64,000 nucleotides of DNA from Nodularia sphaerocarpa UHCC 0038 (lineage in GTDB: Bacteria; Cyanobacteriota; Cyanobacteriia; Cyanobacteriales; Nostocaceae). Location: positions 4,096,356 to 4,160,355 of the forward strand of contig NZ_CP060140.1 of the NCBI RefSeq assembly GCF_022376295.1. Direction: 5' to 3'. Below are positions 9,251-18,397 of the stretch, piece after piece; the first letter of the stretch is position 1, and each line of letters opens with the position of its first letter. The notes under the pieces are model-generated. The model was not told where the DNA came from, searched no databases, and saw nothing but the letters and a program-made list of their open reading frames with translations. The position numbers and the translations under genes are program-made.

Positions 9251-10024
9251 ATGAATTTCAGATTTGTGATCAATTCTATCGTGGTAATTGCTCTGGCTGT
9301 ACTTCTGGGTTTTGGCGGGTTGCAATGGTTCCAAATACCTGCGGGTAACTTTCTTGACTGGGTAATTGGTGGTGCAAGTTTTTGGTGGTTATTAGTAATT
9401 GTGACTGTACCTTGGAGTGTGCATTTTCAAGCTAAGGAAGTTTTAGCAGAAGCAGCACAATCTACGGAAAAACAAATTCCCGTAGATGATAAACAAGTTA
9501 ATTATGTCAGAGTTTTAGCCAAGCGATCGCTCTGGGTAGCCATTGGTTTACACTTATTCTCAGCCGTTGGTCTTTATATTCTTGCAGCTACTGGTATCAG
9601 CGCTGTGGGATATATCAGTTCTGGTGCGGCTTTGTTATTAACCATCCTGCGTCCAGCTATCCGCGCTTATGAATATTTATATGCACGGTTGGCAATGATT
9701 CGCCAAGAGTTTCAATATCCCCGTGAGGATGTGATGGAACTCCGCAATCGTTTTTATCACCTAGATGACGCAGTTAAACGTTTAGAAGAACAACTCAACC
9801 CGCAATTAGATTACTCATTACCCGCAAATCAACAACGCTTTACCGAAGAAACGCGCCGAGATTTAGCCAGGATAACTGCTAGTTTAGCAGAATTACAGGC
9901 GACAAATCAAGTGGAACATGAACGTTTGGCTAGAGAAGCTAGAAGTGCGATCGCTCAACTTTCCACAGATGGACAATTTCTCGATCATGTCCGCGAAATT
10001 ATCCGTTTTTTCAAAACAGCCTAA
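9251..10024 (+). CDS. Conserved cyanobacterial membrane protein
   Basis: About 257 residues. Three or four hydrophobic segments fill the first half: FVINSIVVIALAVLLGFGG, a WWLLVIVTV segment, and a segment around LWVAIGLHLFSAVGLYILAA plus ISSGAALLLTILRPAI. The second half is soluble and helical, with heptad-like Leu/Glu patterns (VMELRNRFYHLDDAVKRLEE) that look like a coiled coil. I prefer the ATG at 9251 because AGGG lies nine bases upstream; ATGs at 9215 and 9242 are also in frame. No function is assigned. Confidence 0.8.
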   Translation: MNFRFVINSIVVIALAVLLGFGGLQWFQIPAGNFLDWVIGGASFWWLLVIVTVPWSVHFQAKEVLAEAAQSTEKQIPVDDKQVNYVRVLAKRSLWVAIGLHLFSAVGLYILAATGISAVGYISSGAALLLTILRPAIRAYEYLYARLAMIRQEFQYPREDVMELRNRFYHLDDAVKRLEEQLNPQLDYSLPANQQRFTEETRRDLARITASLAELQATNQVEHERLAREARSAIAQLSTDGQFLDHVREIIRFFKTA

Positions 10025-10060
10025 CGCCGCAGGGTGGAAGTCAAAAGTCAAAATGATTCT

Positions 10061-10186
10061 AGGGACTTCCAAATAAAAAAATACGAAATCACCTAACGCA
10101 AAAAATCTCTCAAAGTCTCATAACTCTGTGTCCTCTGTGTCTCTGTGGTTCGTTTATTTGGATAATTTATTTCTTGGAAGTCCCCT
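10061..10186. repeat. MITE candidate with AGGGACTTCC ends
   Basis: A 126-bp unit with terminal inverted repeats: the left end AGGGACTTCCAAATAAA is mirrored by the right end reading (reverse complement) AGGGGACTTCCAAGAAATAAA. The interior has no coding capacity and includes the common filler TCTGTGTCCTCTGTG. Non-autonomous element inferred from structure only. Confidence 0.65.
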
Positions 10187-10228
10187 ATAGGCTATTTACG
10201 CCGTGCTGTACTAATCTCCAGGAAAATC

Positions 10229-10639
10229 TTAGGACTCGCTAGCTTGTCCCAAACGTTCCGAATTTTCTACACCCCGCAAACGATTCCAAAGCATATAGTC
10301 TATCTCAGTTTTCGGCACATACCAGTTATCAGTCCCAGCTTCCATACCACCGATTGCAGTAAATTCTTGGCGTTCCGGGTCATTTAAATCAATGTATGTC
10401 GCACCTTCTTCTAAACGACTTCCGGGAGGTAGCAGGGTAATTTGCTTGAGTTCTGCGTCTGTATAGCCTGTCAGTTGGTTATGTAGTTCTTTGACCTCAG
10501 AAGCATTCAGACCGGCTTTTTCGGGATGTGTCCCCTCAAGTCCATAATTTCGACCAGCCATCGGTTGCGGATTTAGGTCTTCTTGCCATTCATCTGCTTT
10601 GCTATCTGTTGCTTTTCCTTTTTTTTGAGTTTGTGCCAT
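10229..10639 (-). CDS. Conserved hypothetical protein
   Basis: A 136-residue soluble, hydrophilic protein. It opens with a Lys/Gln/Asp-rich tail (MAQTQKKGKATDSKADEW) and then a compact region with GLNASEVKELHNQL, PPGSRLEEGATYIDL and TDNWYVPKTEIDYMLWNRL. No signal peptide or membrane segment. A good Shine-Dalgarno sequence (AAGGAG) lies about ten bases before the ATG, supporting expression. The pattern looks familiar from cyanobacterial hypothetical proteins, but I know of no function. Confidence 0.8.
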   Translation of the reverse strand: MAQTQKKGKATDSKADEWQEDLNPQPMAGRNYGLEGTHPEKAGLNASEVKELHNQLTGYTDAELKQITLLPPGSRLEEGATYIDLNDPERQEFTAIGGMEAGTDNWYVPKTEIDYMLWNRLRGVENSERLGQASES

Positions 10640-10925
10640 GATTAATTACTCCTTCTGCTTACTAACAGTAGGCCTAACCTCAATTGAAATGGCGACTGTC
10701 AGGAGAAGGAGTTAGAAAATGATTTTTTCACCACAGAGGCGCAGAGGACACAGAGTCAAGAGGAATTTTTACTTACTTTGGATAGAGTCTATAATTCTTG
10801 ATCCTCATACAAATCATGGACTAGACGAAGTAGCCAATCAACTTAACCACCTAGTCCAAGATGGGATTATTCAACATTTAAACAAGTCTTCAGTGACTTG
10901 AATTTAACTAATTACCAATTACAAA

Positions 10926-12278
10926 TTATAAAAGTCGTGCTGACTCATACAATCTTTTCATCATAGCTAGAATTTTCGTACCATAGTCTAAATCTGCTGA
11001 CCAACGCCCAGAAAGCTGATAAATTGATGATGCAACCCCACGAGTAATAAAGCGAAATCGTGGATCTACAACTTCGTTTACCAAAGGTTCTAAACTAGCG
11101 TAAGCTTTTAAGTGTTGAATATGCGCTCTCACACCAATTCTAGCACTAGAAAAAGATGCAGCTTCTGCACCACCGCCAATAGAACCTAAACCAGAGAAGT
11201 TATTTTGCTCAGGTCTGATATTGCTCCCAAAACGTAAAAATCCAGTTTCTAAACACATTTGACAGAAAGCAATGTCATAGTTCACACCCTCGGCGTTCCC
11301 TTCTTCTCGATACAATTTTGGGAGATCAGGAAAATTGACTAAAGCACTTTCATTGTTATTTCTCAGGAACAATTGTAACTCAACTTCTGATGTATTTCCC
11401 CGTGACATAATGCGGTCAAGTTGGTCAGCGCAAATTAATAAATTTGAGCGTAAATTAATTGTCCGATTTGCCGCATCCCAACCGATAGTTACATTAAAAT
11501 CTCTCAAATCAACTGCTTTAATGTAAACAATTTTTTGATAACTAATCCGATTAACATTAGGTGATTTTGATAAATCAATTCTTAGCTGATCTACTAAATC
11601 AATAGGAACGTAAGAATTACCATTAATTAATATTCCTTGCTCGGCGTATTTCTGCCCATTAATATTAATGTTAATTGCTGGATAAATTGGTTCAACAGGA
11701 GTAACAGAACTGGGGTCAATTACCCGACTCCAAGATGCTAGACCATCGGCAATTCCTACAGCGAAATCCCGGCGACGATTTTGCAGCAAAGAGCGATCTT
11801 CTGGACTGCTAATAAAGCCTACTTGCATTAATAAAGAAGGAATAGTGAGTTGGCGACAAAATATTAAACTCCCCAAACCGCTATCTGTATCTGGCCTGAC
11901 TCCCCGATTTGGTAACTGAGTTACACGGCGCAAAAGCCCCATTAACACCAATTCGCCATTAGTTTTACGTTCCTGGTTGGTAGGAATGTAGAAGACACCC
12001 GCACCGCGCACAGATGGACTGCTAGCAGTATCAGCATGAATTTCTAGGGCGACATCAACCCGACGACCACGGGAATTAATCCAAGCAATAGTTTGGGCGG
12101 CGCTGAGGTCATCGGGAACTGCTAAAACATCAAAACTCCGCGCTCGTAATTCTGTTACAATCAAATCCCGCAGCAAAATCATTTCTCTGGCTTCGGTTGT
12201 ACCACCTGCGATGGAACCAGGATCAATGCCTCCTGCTTCTCTACCCCCGTGAGCTGCTGAAATAAAAATACGTCCCAT
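10926..12278 (-). CDS. N-acetylmuramoyl-L-alanine amidase-like protein with glucosaminidase domain
   Basis: A 450-residue two-domain peptidoglycan-hydrolase-like protein. Residues 1-180 form an Amidase_3 domain: zinc-ligand candidates H10 (AAHGG), E29 and H81 (EIHAD). The position of the usual catalytic Glu (VE-GF) is Gln152 in LLMQVGFIS, so amidase activity is doubtful. Residues about 200-290 resemble a copper-amine-oxidase-N-like or similar beta domain (INGNSYVPIDLVDQL). Residues about 295-450 form a glucosaminidase-like (FlgJ/LytD type) domain with the candidate catalytic Glu in CLETGF followed by NNFSGLGS. No signal peptide is visible, which is odd for a wall enzyme. Divergent from dnaG. 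Confidence 0.85.
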   Translation of the reverse strand: MGRIFISAAHGGREAGGIDPGSIAGGTTEAREMILLRDLIVTELRARSFDVLAVPDDLSAAQTIAWINSRGRRVDVALEIHADTASSPSVRGAGVFYIPTNQERKTNGELVLMGLLRRVTQLPNRGVRPDTDSGLGSLIFCRQLTIPSLLMQVGFISSPEDRSLLQNRRRDFAVGIADGLASWSRVIDPSSVTPVEPIYPAINININGQKYAEQGILINGNSYVPIDLVDQLRIDLSKSPNVNRISYQKIVYIKAVDLRDFNVTIGWDAANRTINLRSNLLICADQLDRIMSRGNTSEVELQLFLRNNNESALVNFPDLPKLYREEGNAEGVNYDIAFCQMCLETGFLRFGSNIRPEQNNFSGLGSIGGGAEAASFSSARIGVRAHIQHLKAYASLEPLVNEVVDPRFRFITRGVASSIYQLSGRWSADLDYGTKILAMMKRLYESARLL

Positions 12279-12521
12279 CCTCAGTATTTCCTCGATAAAT
12301 TAAGCTGAAGCAATTTTATACATGATTGTTGACTTGGCAACAAGAATATAATAGCTATCAGTGGGTAGACTCACTGCATTTACACCGGAGGGATTAAAAA
12401 AATAACTAACCACAGATGAACACAGATGTAGACGCGTTAGCGGCTTACCGTAGGCTACACAGATAAATCTGTATTTCATCTCATTGAAAACTGCTGTATC
12501 ACTCATAAGCAATGGACTAAA

Positions 12522-14423
12522 ATGCAAATTCCCCGCTTGCACCCAGATACAATTGAGGAAATTAAACAACGTGCTGATATTGTTGATGTCGTTTCAGATC
12601 ACGTAGTTTTACGCAAGCGTGGTAAGGATTTTGTGGGTTTGTGTCCTTTCCATGATGAGAAATCTCCTAGTTTCACAGTCAGTCAAACCAAGCAAATGTA
12701 CTATTGCTTTGGCTGTCAAGCCGGGGGAAATGCTATTAAGTTTTTAATGGATGTGGGAAAACACTCTTTTGCAGAGGTGGTGTTAGATTTAGCACGACGT
12801 TATCAAGTACCTGTGCAAACTCTCGCACCAGAACAACGCCAAGAATTACAGCGTCAAATTTCTCTACGTGAACAGTTGTATGAGGTTCTGGCTTCTACTG
12901 GACAGTTTTATCAACACGCCCTCAGACAAAGCCAAGGACAAAAAGCCTATCAGTATTTGCAATCTGAACGCCAACTGAAGGAGGAAACTATTCAGCAGTT
13001 TGGCTTAGGTTATGCACCCGCAGGTTGGGAAACTCTGCATCGCTATCTGGTGGAGGATAAACGTTACCCAGTGCATCTGGTGGAAAAAGCCGGATTGATT
13101 AAGCCTCGGAAGGAAGGAGGCGGTTATTATGATGTGTTTCGCGATCGCCTGATGATTCCCATCTGCGATATCCAAGGGCGGGTAATTGCTTTTGGTGGGA
13201 GAACTTTATCTGATGAGCAACCGAAGTATTTAAATTCACCAGAAACTGAGCTTTTTAGTAAGGGTAAAACTTTATTCGCCCTGGATCACGCCAAAGACGG
13301 AATTTCAAAACTTGATCAAGCTGTAGTGGTAGAAGGATATTTTGATGCGATCGCCCTCCATGCTGCGGGTATTAATAACGCTGTCGCCTCTCTAGGAACA
13401 GCTTTAAGCATTGAACAAGTCCGGTTAATCTTACGCTACACCGAATCGAAACAATTAGTCCTCAACTTTGATGCTGACAAAGCCGGGAACATCGCCGCCG
13501 AACGAGCCATTGGAGAAATTGCCGCATTAGCGTATAAAGGCGAAGTGCAATTAAAAATCGTCAATATTCCTGATGGTAAAGATGCTGATGAATACCTACA
13601 TACTCATACACCATTCGACTATGAGCAACTGTTAGCAAACGCCCCACTGTGGCTGAATTGGCAAATTGACCAAATTATTCAAAACCGGGATTTAAAACAA
13701 GCTACCGACTTTCAGCAAGTCAGCCAGCAGCTAGTAAAATTACTGAAAAATATAGATAACAGCGACACCAGAAATTATTACGTTTCTCACTGTGCGGAAA
13801 TCCTCAGCTTGGGTGATACGAGACTGATACCCCTACGAGTGGAAAATCTATTAACTCAAATTGCACCAACTACCGCCACAAGAAATAAACCTTTATCCAG
13901 TAAAAAGAAATTCACCCAATCCCCAGTTCCAGGGGATAAAAGTCTCTTAGAATTAGCAGAAGCCTTACTATTAAGAATTTATCTGCACTGTCCCGAACAG
14001 CGTCAAGTTATTTTTAACATCTTAGAAGAACGAAATTTAGAATTTAGCTTTTCCCATCATCGATTATTGTGGCAGAAGATTTTAGGAGCAACGGGAGATG
14101 AATTAGACTTTGTATCAAGTTTGCAAGATAGATATTTAGAATTAGCAGAAGAAATAGAATCAGTTTCCCATTTATTTCATGTGAATGAAAAAAGCAAGCA
14201 AGAAATGCTGCGAACACCCCAAGTAGTTCAAGCTGCTGTTGCTTGTATGGAGAGAGTATTAATAGAGAAACGCTATCGTTATTTCTTAGAACTTTGGGAA
14301 CAAACCGATTCCGAAGCCGAACCAGAAAAATGGCAATCATATTATCAATCTTTCTACAATGAAAAAATGCGACTACAAGAACTCGACCGTCAACGCCAAT
14401 TTTCCATTACAGATTTAATTTAA
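12522..14423 (+). CDS. dnaG: DNA primase
   Basis: Synthesises RNA primers at the replication fork. The 633-residue protein has the N-terminal zinc ribbon with C41, H44, C62 and C65 (CPFHDEKSPS and YYCFGC). The catalytic core includes the RNAP-basic motif region FRDRLMIPICD and the TOPRIM domain with VVVEGYFDAI and NFDADKAGNIAAERA. The C-terminal helicase-binding domain is helical and ends near residue 620. Single gene, divergent from the amidase-like gene, with a repeat-rich 240-bp upstream gap. Confidence 0.97.
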   Translation: MQIPRLHPDTIEEIKQRADIVDVVSDHVVLRKRGKDFVGLCPFHDEKSPSFTVSQTKQMYYCFGCQAGGNAIKFLMDVGKHSFAEVVLDLARRYQVPVQTLAPEQRQELQRQISLREQLYEVLASTGQFYQHALRQSQGQKAYQYLQSERQLKEETIQQFGLGYAPAGWETLHRYLVEDKRYPVHLVEKAGLIKPRKEGGGYYDVFRDRLMIPICDIQGRVIAFGGRTLSDEQPKYLNSPETELFSKGKTLFALDHAKDGISKLDQAVVVEGYFDAIALHAAGINNAVASLGTALSIEQVRLILRYTESKQLVLNFDADKAGNIAAERAIGEIAALAYKGEVQLKIVNIPDGKDADEYLHTHTPFDYEQLLANAPLWLNWQIDQIIQNRDLKQATDFQQVSQQLVKLLKNIDNSDTRNYYVSHCAEILSLGDTRLIPLRVENLLTQIAPTTATRNKPLSSKKKFTQSPVPGDKSLLELAEALLLRIYLHCPEQRQVIFNILEERNLEFSFSHHRLLWQKILGATGDELDFVSSLQDRYLELAEEIESVSHLFHVNEKSKQEMLRTPQVVQAAVACMERVLIEKRYRYFLELWEQTDSEAEPEKWQSYYQSFYNEKMRLQELDRQRQFSITDLI

Positions 14424-14543
14424 TATTTTTCATTAATCATTATTAATAATAATTTAAATTACAAATTATCCCTCAGAGAATATCAGTTTAGTAAAAGTAT
14501 TCTAAATTACCCCTTCTCCAGCAAAAAAAACAAAATTCCTGCT

Positions 14544-14580
14544 CCCTCTCCTTACTAAGGAGAGGGTTGGGGTGAGGTTT
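14544..14580. repeat. REP palindrome, short copy
   Basis: CCCTCTCCTTACTAAGGAGAGGG followed by TTGGGGTGAGG: the inner hairpin and right end of the REP family seen at 1091-1182. It lies in the dnaG-Uma2 gap and could act as a terminator-like hairpin on either strand. Confidence 0.8.
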
Positions 14581-14669
14581 TTCCCATTAAAACTATTGCC
14601 AAAACTTGACTAACATTAATTCCTTGCCAATATATTAAAATAAAAATAACCCTGTATGCCTAAGCCCTT

Positions 14670-15248
14670 ATGAGCCTAACTACTGCTAAACGCTTCACCA
14701 TAGATGAATATCACCGTCTGGCAAAACTCGGCTTCTTCACAGAGGATGAACGAGTTGAACTAATTGAAGGAGAAATAGTTCAGATGGTCGCTAAAGGTAC
14801 AGCACACTCGGTTTGTGAAACACTCTTATTTAGGGAGTTAATCAAGCTTATAGCAGATAGTGCTTTAGTACGAGGTCAACAACCAATTATCATCTCCGAA
14901 CACAGTGAACCTGAACCAGATTTAGCCATTGTGCGTAATATTGATGATAATTATCTTTCTGCTCATCCTCAGTCATCGGATATATTGCTGTTAATTGAAG
15001 TTGCTGATTCCTCTTTAAAATATGACCAAGAGATAAAATTGCCGCTTTATGCAAAAGCAGGTATTACTAATTATTGGATATTTAATTTAGTAAATAATTA
15101 TCTAGAGTGTTATAGTGAACCTTATCAAGATTTGCAATACAAATCTGGCTATCGCCGCAAGTTAATTTTCTTGCCTAACGAGACAGTTAATTTACCCGTT
15201 TTTTCTGATTTAGTTTTAAATTTATTTCAGGTATTTCCTAAAAAGTAA
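14670..15248 (+). CDS. Uma2 family (DUF820) protein
   Basis: The second Uma2/DUF820 member in the window, 192 residues, the standard length. It shows the canonical order: N-terminal FTIDEYHRLAKLGFFTEDERVELIEGEIV, then EPEPDLAIV, LLIEVADSS, a conserved D-K pair in YDQEIKLPLYAKAGI and the NYWIFNL strand. This resembles a PD-(D/E)XK-type core with acidic and lysine residues in place. Function is unproven. It is only distantly similar to the copy at 4810-5517. Confidence 0.92.
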   Translation: MSLTTAKRFTIDEYHRLAKLGFFTEDERVELIEGEIVQMVAKGTAHSVCETLLFRELIKLIADSALVRGQQPIIISEHSEPEPDLAIVRNIDDNYLSAHPQSSDILLLIEVADSSLKYDQEIKLPLYAKAGITNYWIFNLVNNYLECYSEPYQDLQYKSGYRRKLIFLPNETVNLPVFSDLVLNLFQVFPKK

Positions 15249-15289
15249 ATGATAAAAATTCCATGTATATGAAGAAATATAAATTAAAC

Positions 15290-15366
15290 GTAGGGTGTGT
15301 TATGCCGTAGGCTAACGCACCTTAAATTGTTGGCGGTGCGTTGCGCTGTGCGACAACACACCCTAC
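15290..15366. repeat. 77-bp MITE with GTAGGGTGTGTT ends, copy 1
   Basis: Perfect 12-bp terminal inverted repeats GTAGGGTGTGTT and AACACACCCTAC enclose CTAACGCACC and GGTGCGTTGCGC blocks. The copy at 54581-54657 is also exactly 77 bp and nearly identical; partial copies lie at 24930-25004 and 40759-40790. Confidence 0.88.
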
Positions 15367-15429
15367 ACTTCATTTTTCTTGACATTTTTATAGATATTCG
15401 TATCTACCTACTGACCTCAGACTAAGAAT

Positions 15430-15457
15430 GTAGAGACAATTCATCAATTGTCCCTAC
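15430..15457. repeat. Diverged relative of the 28-bp palindrome
   Basis: GTAGAGACAATTCATCAATT followed by GTCCCTAC: same outer arms and length as the perfect palindromes at 3711 and 45946, but with a different core and one mismatch. Confidence 0.7.
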
Positions 15458-15495
15458 AAGAGTTATGGAAGACGCATATTCAGTTGTGGTTTAAT

Positions 15496-16458
15496 CTAAG
15501 ACAATCCCACCAACTTAGCGCTTAACTCCCACATACGTTCAGCCTTATCATCATCACTGGCTTCATTAGAAACCTCTTGCAGAAAAGACTTACCATTTTT
15601 CTTTTGTCTATTTCCCCAGCTCCAATAAGCACCAGATTGATTATACTGAGGATCGCTGACAACCTCCGCCACGCGATCGCCTGATTCTTCCTCAGTCACA
15701 AAACCCCCAGTAATGTACCTTTGGAAAAGAGGAAAAATCTTCTGAAACAAAGGATAGTGATTTCTAAATAAAGCAGTTGTCGCCACACAACCAGGATAAA
15801 GAGAGCTAAAAGTGATACCGTGTGACTCATGATAGCGCCGATGTAGCTCCCTCATCGTCAACACATTACACACCTTGCTATCCTTGTAAGCCTTGACAGG
15901 TTCAAACTTTTTACCGTCAATCATCGCCACCGGCTCTTGAAAACCTTCAGCAAAACCCTTCAAATCGCCCAAATCTGGACGGGGTGGAATTTTCCCGCCC
16001 AACTCCTTGGGATTGTGCGTCACAGTTCCCAAAATTACCAGCCTTGGCTCAGAAGAAGGTGAATTTTTCAAATCTTCCAAAAGCAGGTTACACAGCAGGA
16101 AATGCCCAAGGTGATTTGTCGCCACACTCAACTCAAATCCTTCCGGGCTTCGCAAAGGTTCCTTGATTAAAGGCATATAAATAGCCGCATTGCAAACCAA
16201 AGCATCCAAGGACTTACCACTGGCTCTAAAATCCTTGACAAACTGCCGAACACTTTCTAAAGAGCCTAAGTCAATGTGCATGACTGTGTAGCTATCCGGC
16301 TCCATCCCCAAAGATTTAGCAGCATTTTCCGCCTTGGATAAATTCCGACAAGCCATAACCACGTGCCACCCCTTTTGGGAAAGCGCTCTCGCGGCTTGCA
16401 AACCCACCCCAGAGGAAGCGCCCGTGATTACGACTGTTGACTTCTGATCTTGTGCCAT
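15496..16458 (-). CDS. por: Light-dependent protochlorophyllide reductase
   Basis: NADPH- and light-dependent reduction of protochlorophyllide to chlorophyllide in chlorophyll synthesis. A short-chain dehydrogenase fold with the Rossmann loop TGASSGVG near the N-terminus, the CNAAIY segment after strand 4, and the YKDSK catalytic Tyr-Lys motif. LPOR-specific features are the long insert with NPKELGGKIPPRPDLGDLKGF and the C-terminal YWSWGNRQK. I start at the internal ATG at 16458 (MAQDQKSTVVITGA), giving 320 residues; the ATG at 16491 would add 11 residues with no better ribosome site. Single gene. Confidence 0.95.
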   Translation of the reverse strand: MAQDQKSTVVITGASSGVGLQAARALSQKGWHVVMACRNLSKAENAAKSLGMEPDSYTVMHIDLGSLESVRQFVKDFRASGKSLDALVCNAAIYMPLIKEPLRSPEGFELSVATNHLGHFLLCNLLLEDLKNSPSSEPRLVILGTVTHNPKELGGKIPPRPDLGDLKGFAEGFQEPVAMIDGKKFEPVKAYKDSKVCNVLTMRELHRRYHESHGITFSSLYPGCVATTALFRNHYPLFQKIFPLFQRYITGGFVTEEESGDRVAEVVSDPQYNQSGAYWSWGNRQKKNGKSFLQEVSNEASDDDKAERMWELSAKLVGLS

Positions 16459-16632
16459 TTTCTTAAAATTGCATGAATCGTCTTGTGACATATTTGATGC
16501 TCTAATGATCTCATATCACAGAGCCATCAACTTTTAAGTTTTAAAAATCCAATGATCAGCATAGGGAGAATCTTTCCCCTACATTCACTCCTTTATACAG
16601 AAGCGATTCATCCCGTCTCTCACTACGTCCAG

Positions 16633-16741
16633 TAGTGGCATGACAAGCTTAAAATGATGCAATAGAAAATGTTCGTAGTTGCGCTTTAGCGCGATTTTAC
16701 TTAAAAATCTAATGCAACATTTTAAGCGTGTCACTCCAGTA
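16633..16741. repeat. MITE with TGACAAGCTTAAAAT ends, copy 1
   Basis: A 109-bp unit. The left end reads TAGTGGCATGACAAGCTTAA and the right end, reverse-complemented, reads TACTGGAGTGACACGCTTAA; both are followed by AATG(A/T)TGCA, giving inverted repeats of about 29 bp with TA at both outer edges. No ORF inside. A related 144-bp element lies at 25043-25186. Confidence 0.75.
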
Positions 16742-16815
16742 GGGTCGGTTAGGCGCACGAGATCAGATAATCAAGATGAAGATGTCCAATTTTGCGCCGT
16801 AACCCACCATCTCAA

Positions 16816-17328
16816 CTACGGACAAAATAACGTATCCCTTGTATCTCGCCCAGTCACAGGATTAGTACCCTTAGCCAGTTGACACAATTTTTTTTCCTCA
16901 TCCTGACGTAGCAGAATATCAGTAAAATCGGCTCCATCAATAATTGCACCATCAAACCGAGCGTTAGAAGCAAACGCACCTTCTAAAACCGCGTTAGTCA
17001 AATTAGCTTTAATCAGTCGAGCTGAATCTAAAGTAGCGAAAGACAGATCAGCACTTTCCAAATTTGCCGATTCTAAATTTGCAGCAAAAAAACTGACACC
17101 GCGCAAATTAGCATGATTAAAGTTACTTTGGCGGAGATTAGCTTTGGTAAAACTAGAGTCTGTTAAATCACGTCCAGAAAAATCAGCCTCGATCAAAATT
17201 TCTTTGTTATATTCCAGAGCCAAAGCTGTGGGCGTGTACCCGACAATTGTTGTGATGCCAACTACTACCCAAAGCAATACACTGAGTATACTGGCTCCAA
17301 TTCGATTATTTAATCTAGTATTCATCAT
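16816..17328 (-). CDS. Pentapeptide-repeat protein, probably exported to lumen or periplasm
   Basis: About 170 residues. A hydrophobic N-terminal segment (SILSVLLWVVVGITTIVGY) precedes roughly 16 pentapeptide units of the A(D/N)LXX type (ANLRQ, ANLRG, ANLES, ADLSF, ANLTN, ADFTD), which form a right-handed quadrilateral beta helix. A C-terminal segment has two cysteines (KLCQLAKG and DTLFCP) that may form a disulfide in an oxidising compartment. I start at the internal ATG at 17328, because the longer reading would overlap yraN on the other strand. Divergent from yraN with an 11-bp gap. Confidence 0.88.
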   Translation of the reverse strand: MMNTRLNNRIGASILSVLLWVVVGITTIVGYTPTALALEYNKEILIEADFSGRDLTDSSFTKANLRQSNFNHANLRGVSFFAANLESANLESADLSFATLDSARLIKANLTNAVLEGAFASNARFDGAIIDGADFTDILLRQDEEKKLCQLAKGTNPVTGRDTRDTLFCP

Positions 17329-17339
17329 ATTTTTAACCA

Positions 17340-17846
17340 ATGGCGAACCTTCCTCCCTCTCATTATCCCGATATTGGTGAATTAGGAGAAGACCTCGTAG
17401 CACAATGGTTACATTCTACAGGCTGGAGTATCTTGCATCGTCGCTTTTCCAGCCGTTGGGGAGAAATCGACATTATCGCCCAACTTCACGAAAAACAGTT
17501 CTGCGGTGCAAAGCATCTCTTTGTTAACCAATTACCCCAAATAGCATTTGTGGAAGTGAAAACCCGTAGTCAAGGAAATTGGGATGCAGGGGGTAAAAGT
17601 GCTATTACACCACAAAAGCAGGCAAAAATTGGGCGGACGGCGAGAATGTTTTTAGCTGAGTATCCTGAAAAAGCTGACTACCCATGTCGCTTTGATGTTG
17701 CTATTGTCTACTGTCAGCGAATCTCAAAACAGCGTACTGATCTGACCTTGACTTTAGAAGCTCTAGCTAGTTTATCAGCAGATGGATACCAATTTTATCT
17801 GCAAGAATATCTACCAGGAGCTTTTGACTCTGCAATTGATGACTGA
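17340..17846 (+). CDS. YraN family (UPF0102) protein
   Basis: A 168-residue protein of the YraN/UPF0102 family, which has a Holliday-junction-resolvase-like PD-(D/E)XK fold. The core motif is visible as GEDLVAQWL, GWSILHRRFSSRWGEIDIIA (the Glu-Ile-Asp catalytic-type strand) and IAFVEVKTRS (the ExK-type strand). It is slightly longer than typical because of an insert around HEKQFCGAKHLFVNQLP. The cellular role is unknown. It starts 11 bp from the divergent pentapeptide gene, so the two share a very short promoter region. Confidence 0.92.
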   Translation: MANLPPSHYPDIGELGEDLVAQWLHSTGWSILHRRFSSRWGEIDIIAQLHEKQFCGAKHLFVNQLPQIAFVEVKTRSQGNWDAGGKSAITPQKQAKIGRTARMFLAEYPEKADYPCRFDVAIVYCQRISKQRTDLTLTLEALASLSADGYQFYLQEYLPGAFDSAIDD

Positions 17847-17902
17847 TGATTCTCCTCAAATCTCAACTTGGCTATCTGGTTAATTAGCGACAAATTTAGC
17901 AA

Positions 17903-18292
17903 TTATGCTAGTGTTTCTGGACAATAACCCAGCCCCCGCACAAATTGTTGCCGGAACGCTTCAATTTCTCCTCTCTCTGGGCTACCATGAGAAACAATCG
18001 CCACTTGGTAGCGACGCATTACGTCTACAGGGCTTTGTCCGGCTTGTAAACTCCAAAGAGCCATTTGCACCCGCATCGGTGGCTTATAGCTAATTCCTAA
18101 TTCATTGAGAAAAGCTCGAAAGTCCCCATCTTCTTGGGAAGAAAGTTCTTCTTTGAATTTTATCCTCACAACCCAGCCATCAATTTGATGAATCACGGTG
18201 ACGAAAGAAACGGGCATCTGAGGTCTGGCGTGCAGATGTTGTACAATTCTCAGAGTTAGACTGGCATTTGCCAGGTAATACAAATATTCCAT
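17903..18292 (-). CDS. Conserved cyanobacterial hypothetical protein
   Basis: A 129-residue soluble protein with no signal or membrane segment. It has an alpha-beta pattern: ASLTLRIVQHLHARPQ, SFVTVIHQIDGWVVRIKF, then FRAFLNELGISYKPP and a helical C-terminus with GEIEAFRQQFVRGLGYCPE. I recognise the general look of a Nostocales-conserved hypothetical but no named domain. Convergent with yraN. Confidence 0.78.
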   Translation of the reverse strand: MEYLYYLANASLTLRIVQHLHARPQMPVSFVTVIHQIDGWVVRIKFKEELSSQEDGDFRAFLNELGISYKPPMRVQMALWSLQAGQSPVDVMRRYQVAIVSHGSPERGEIEAFRQQFVRGLGYCPETLA

Positions 18293-18359
18293 AGTTGCTG
18301 CTTGGGATTAAAGCCCATCCTACATTTCTATTTTCGTCAATAGATCGCTATTTCCGGTA

Positions 18360-18397
18360 GGGTAAAAGCCCCCGTTTTTATATGGGGAGATTTACCC
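18360..18397. other. Stem-loop in a 446-bp non-coding gap
   Basis: GGGTAAA pairs with TTTACCC and an inner CCCC pairs with GGGG around an AT-rich loop. It sits just upstream of the gene at 17903-18292 on its 5' side. The rest of 18293-18738 shows no gene or recognisable element. A role in regulation is possible but not shown. Confidence 0.45.

Noticed and set aside
10719..10901. 60-codon frame on the plus strand in the amidase-hypothetical gap
   Set aside because: It begins in a CACAGAGGCGCAGAGG filler repeat and has no ribosome site or recognisable domain; at most a decayed fragment.
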